Shown here in pieces: positions 5,465 through 5,526 of a DNA stretch of 5,526 bases (position 1 is its first letter; every line of letters starts with the position of its first letter). The notes below the pieces were generated by a model. The model was not told the origin of the DNA and did no database searches. It saw nothing but the letters and a program-made list of their open reading frames with translations. The stretch lies in the NCBI GenBank assembly GCA_905479905.1, contig CAJQOK010000221.1, positions 1-5,526 of the forward strand, in the 5' to 3' direction. Both the position numbers and the translations under genes were made by a program. This DNA comes from an uncultured Aliterella sp. GTDB taxonomy: Bacteria > Cyanobacteriota > Cyanobacteriia > Cyanobacteriales > Chroococcidiopsidaceae.

Positions 5465-5526
5465 ATGACAACCCAGCAACCTGCACGCATATGTATATTA
5501 GGTGGAGGCTTTGGCGGTCTTTACAC
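5465..5526 (+). CDS. NDH-2-like FAD/NAD(P) oxidoreductase, 5' end only
   Basis: Only 20 codons are in the window: MTTQQPARICILGGGFGGLY, then Thr begins. ILGGGFGG is the N-terminal GxGxxG FAD-binding fold. The GGGFGGLY form with a short lead is typical of cyanobacterial type II NADH dehydrogenases (Ndb), single-subunit enzymes that pass electrons from NAD(P)H to quinone at the membrane. Other two-dinucleotide flavoproteins begin in a similar way, so the specific function is inference. ATG 5465 is the natural start, because the first strand follows at once. No strong Shine-Dalgarno is seen. Confidence 0.7.
   Translation, partial: MTTQQPARICILGGGFGGLY

Noticed and set aside
1..5526. Mobile element, CRISPR array or tRNA
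   Set aside because: No transposase-like protein, terminal inverted repeats, regularly spaced repeats or tRNA cloverleaf could be found. The only strong repeat is the in-gene tandem duplication.

Overview
The window looks like chromosomal DNA of a cyanobacterium. The palindrome GCGATCGC (HIP1, abundant in many cyanobacterial genomes) occurs five times, at 1644-1651, 2232-2239, 2505-2512, 3020-3027 and 4737-4744. The protein families also fit a cyanobacterium: DUF2243, an NDH-2-like flavoprotein, and a vWA/PP2C/kinase triad. The genus cannot be read from the sequence. All genes lie on the minus strand except one that starts at the right edge. No intergenic stretch exceeds 300 bases.

Layout, right to left (the direction of most transcription). 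A gene for an NDH-2-like FAD/NAD(P) oxidoreductase begins at 5465 on the plus strand and leaves the window. It diverges, across a 125-base gap with a 7-bp dyad, from a short-chain dehydrogenase of the YdfG type (4578-5339). Next comes what looks like the last ~49 codons of an isoprenylcysteine carboxyl methyltransferase-like gene (4418-4566) with no proper 5' end. It runs into a DUF2243 membrane protein (3915-4406, probable GTG start). After a 198-base gap comes a tight cluster: a small von Willebrand A protein (3056-3715), a PP2C-type phosphatase (2239-3039) and a Ser/Thr-kinase-like membrane protein (738-2264). At the left edge is an AT-rich gene (1-553, incomplete) whose product resembles the CheB methylesterase domain without a receiver domain.

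How the genes work together. The vWA + PP2C + kinase trio matches the known TerY-P phosphorylation triad: kinase and phosphatase set a phosphorylation state and the metal-binding vWA protein is the likely adaptor or target. Here the kinase carries a C-terminal membrane anchor. Two things are unusual. First, an in-frame TAA (2070-2072) separates the ATP-binding N-lobe from the catalytic part, although the reading frame on both sides is well preserved. Second, the membrane anchor is a tandem duplication of a two-helix module with a 204-bp period.

A diverged element of about 55 bp occurs both upstream of the triad (3840-3898) and upstream of the CheB-like gene (608-660). This hints at shared regulation or shared history. 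The triad itself is a described system type. The candidate novelties are the stop-split kinase, its duplicated anchor and the repeated upstream element.
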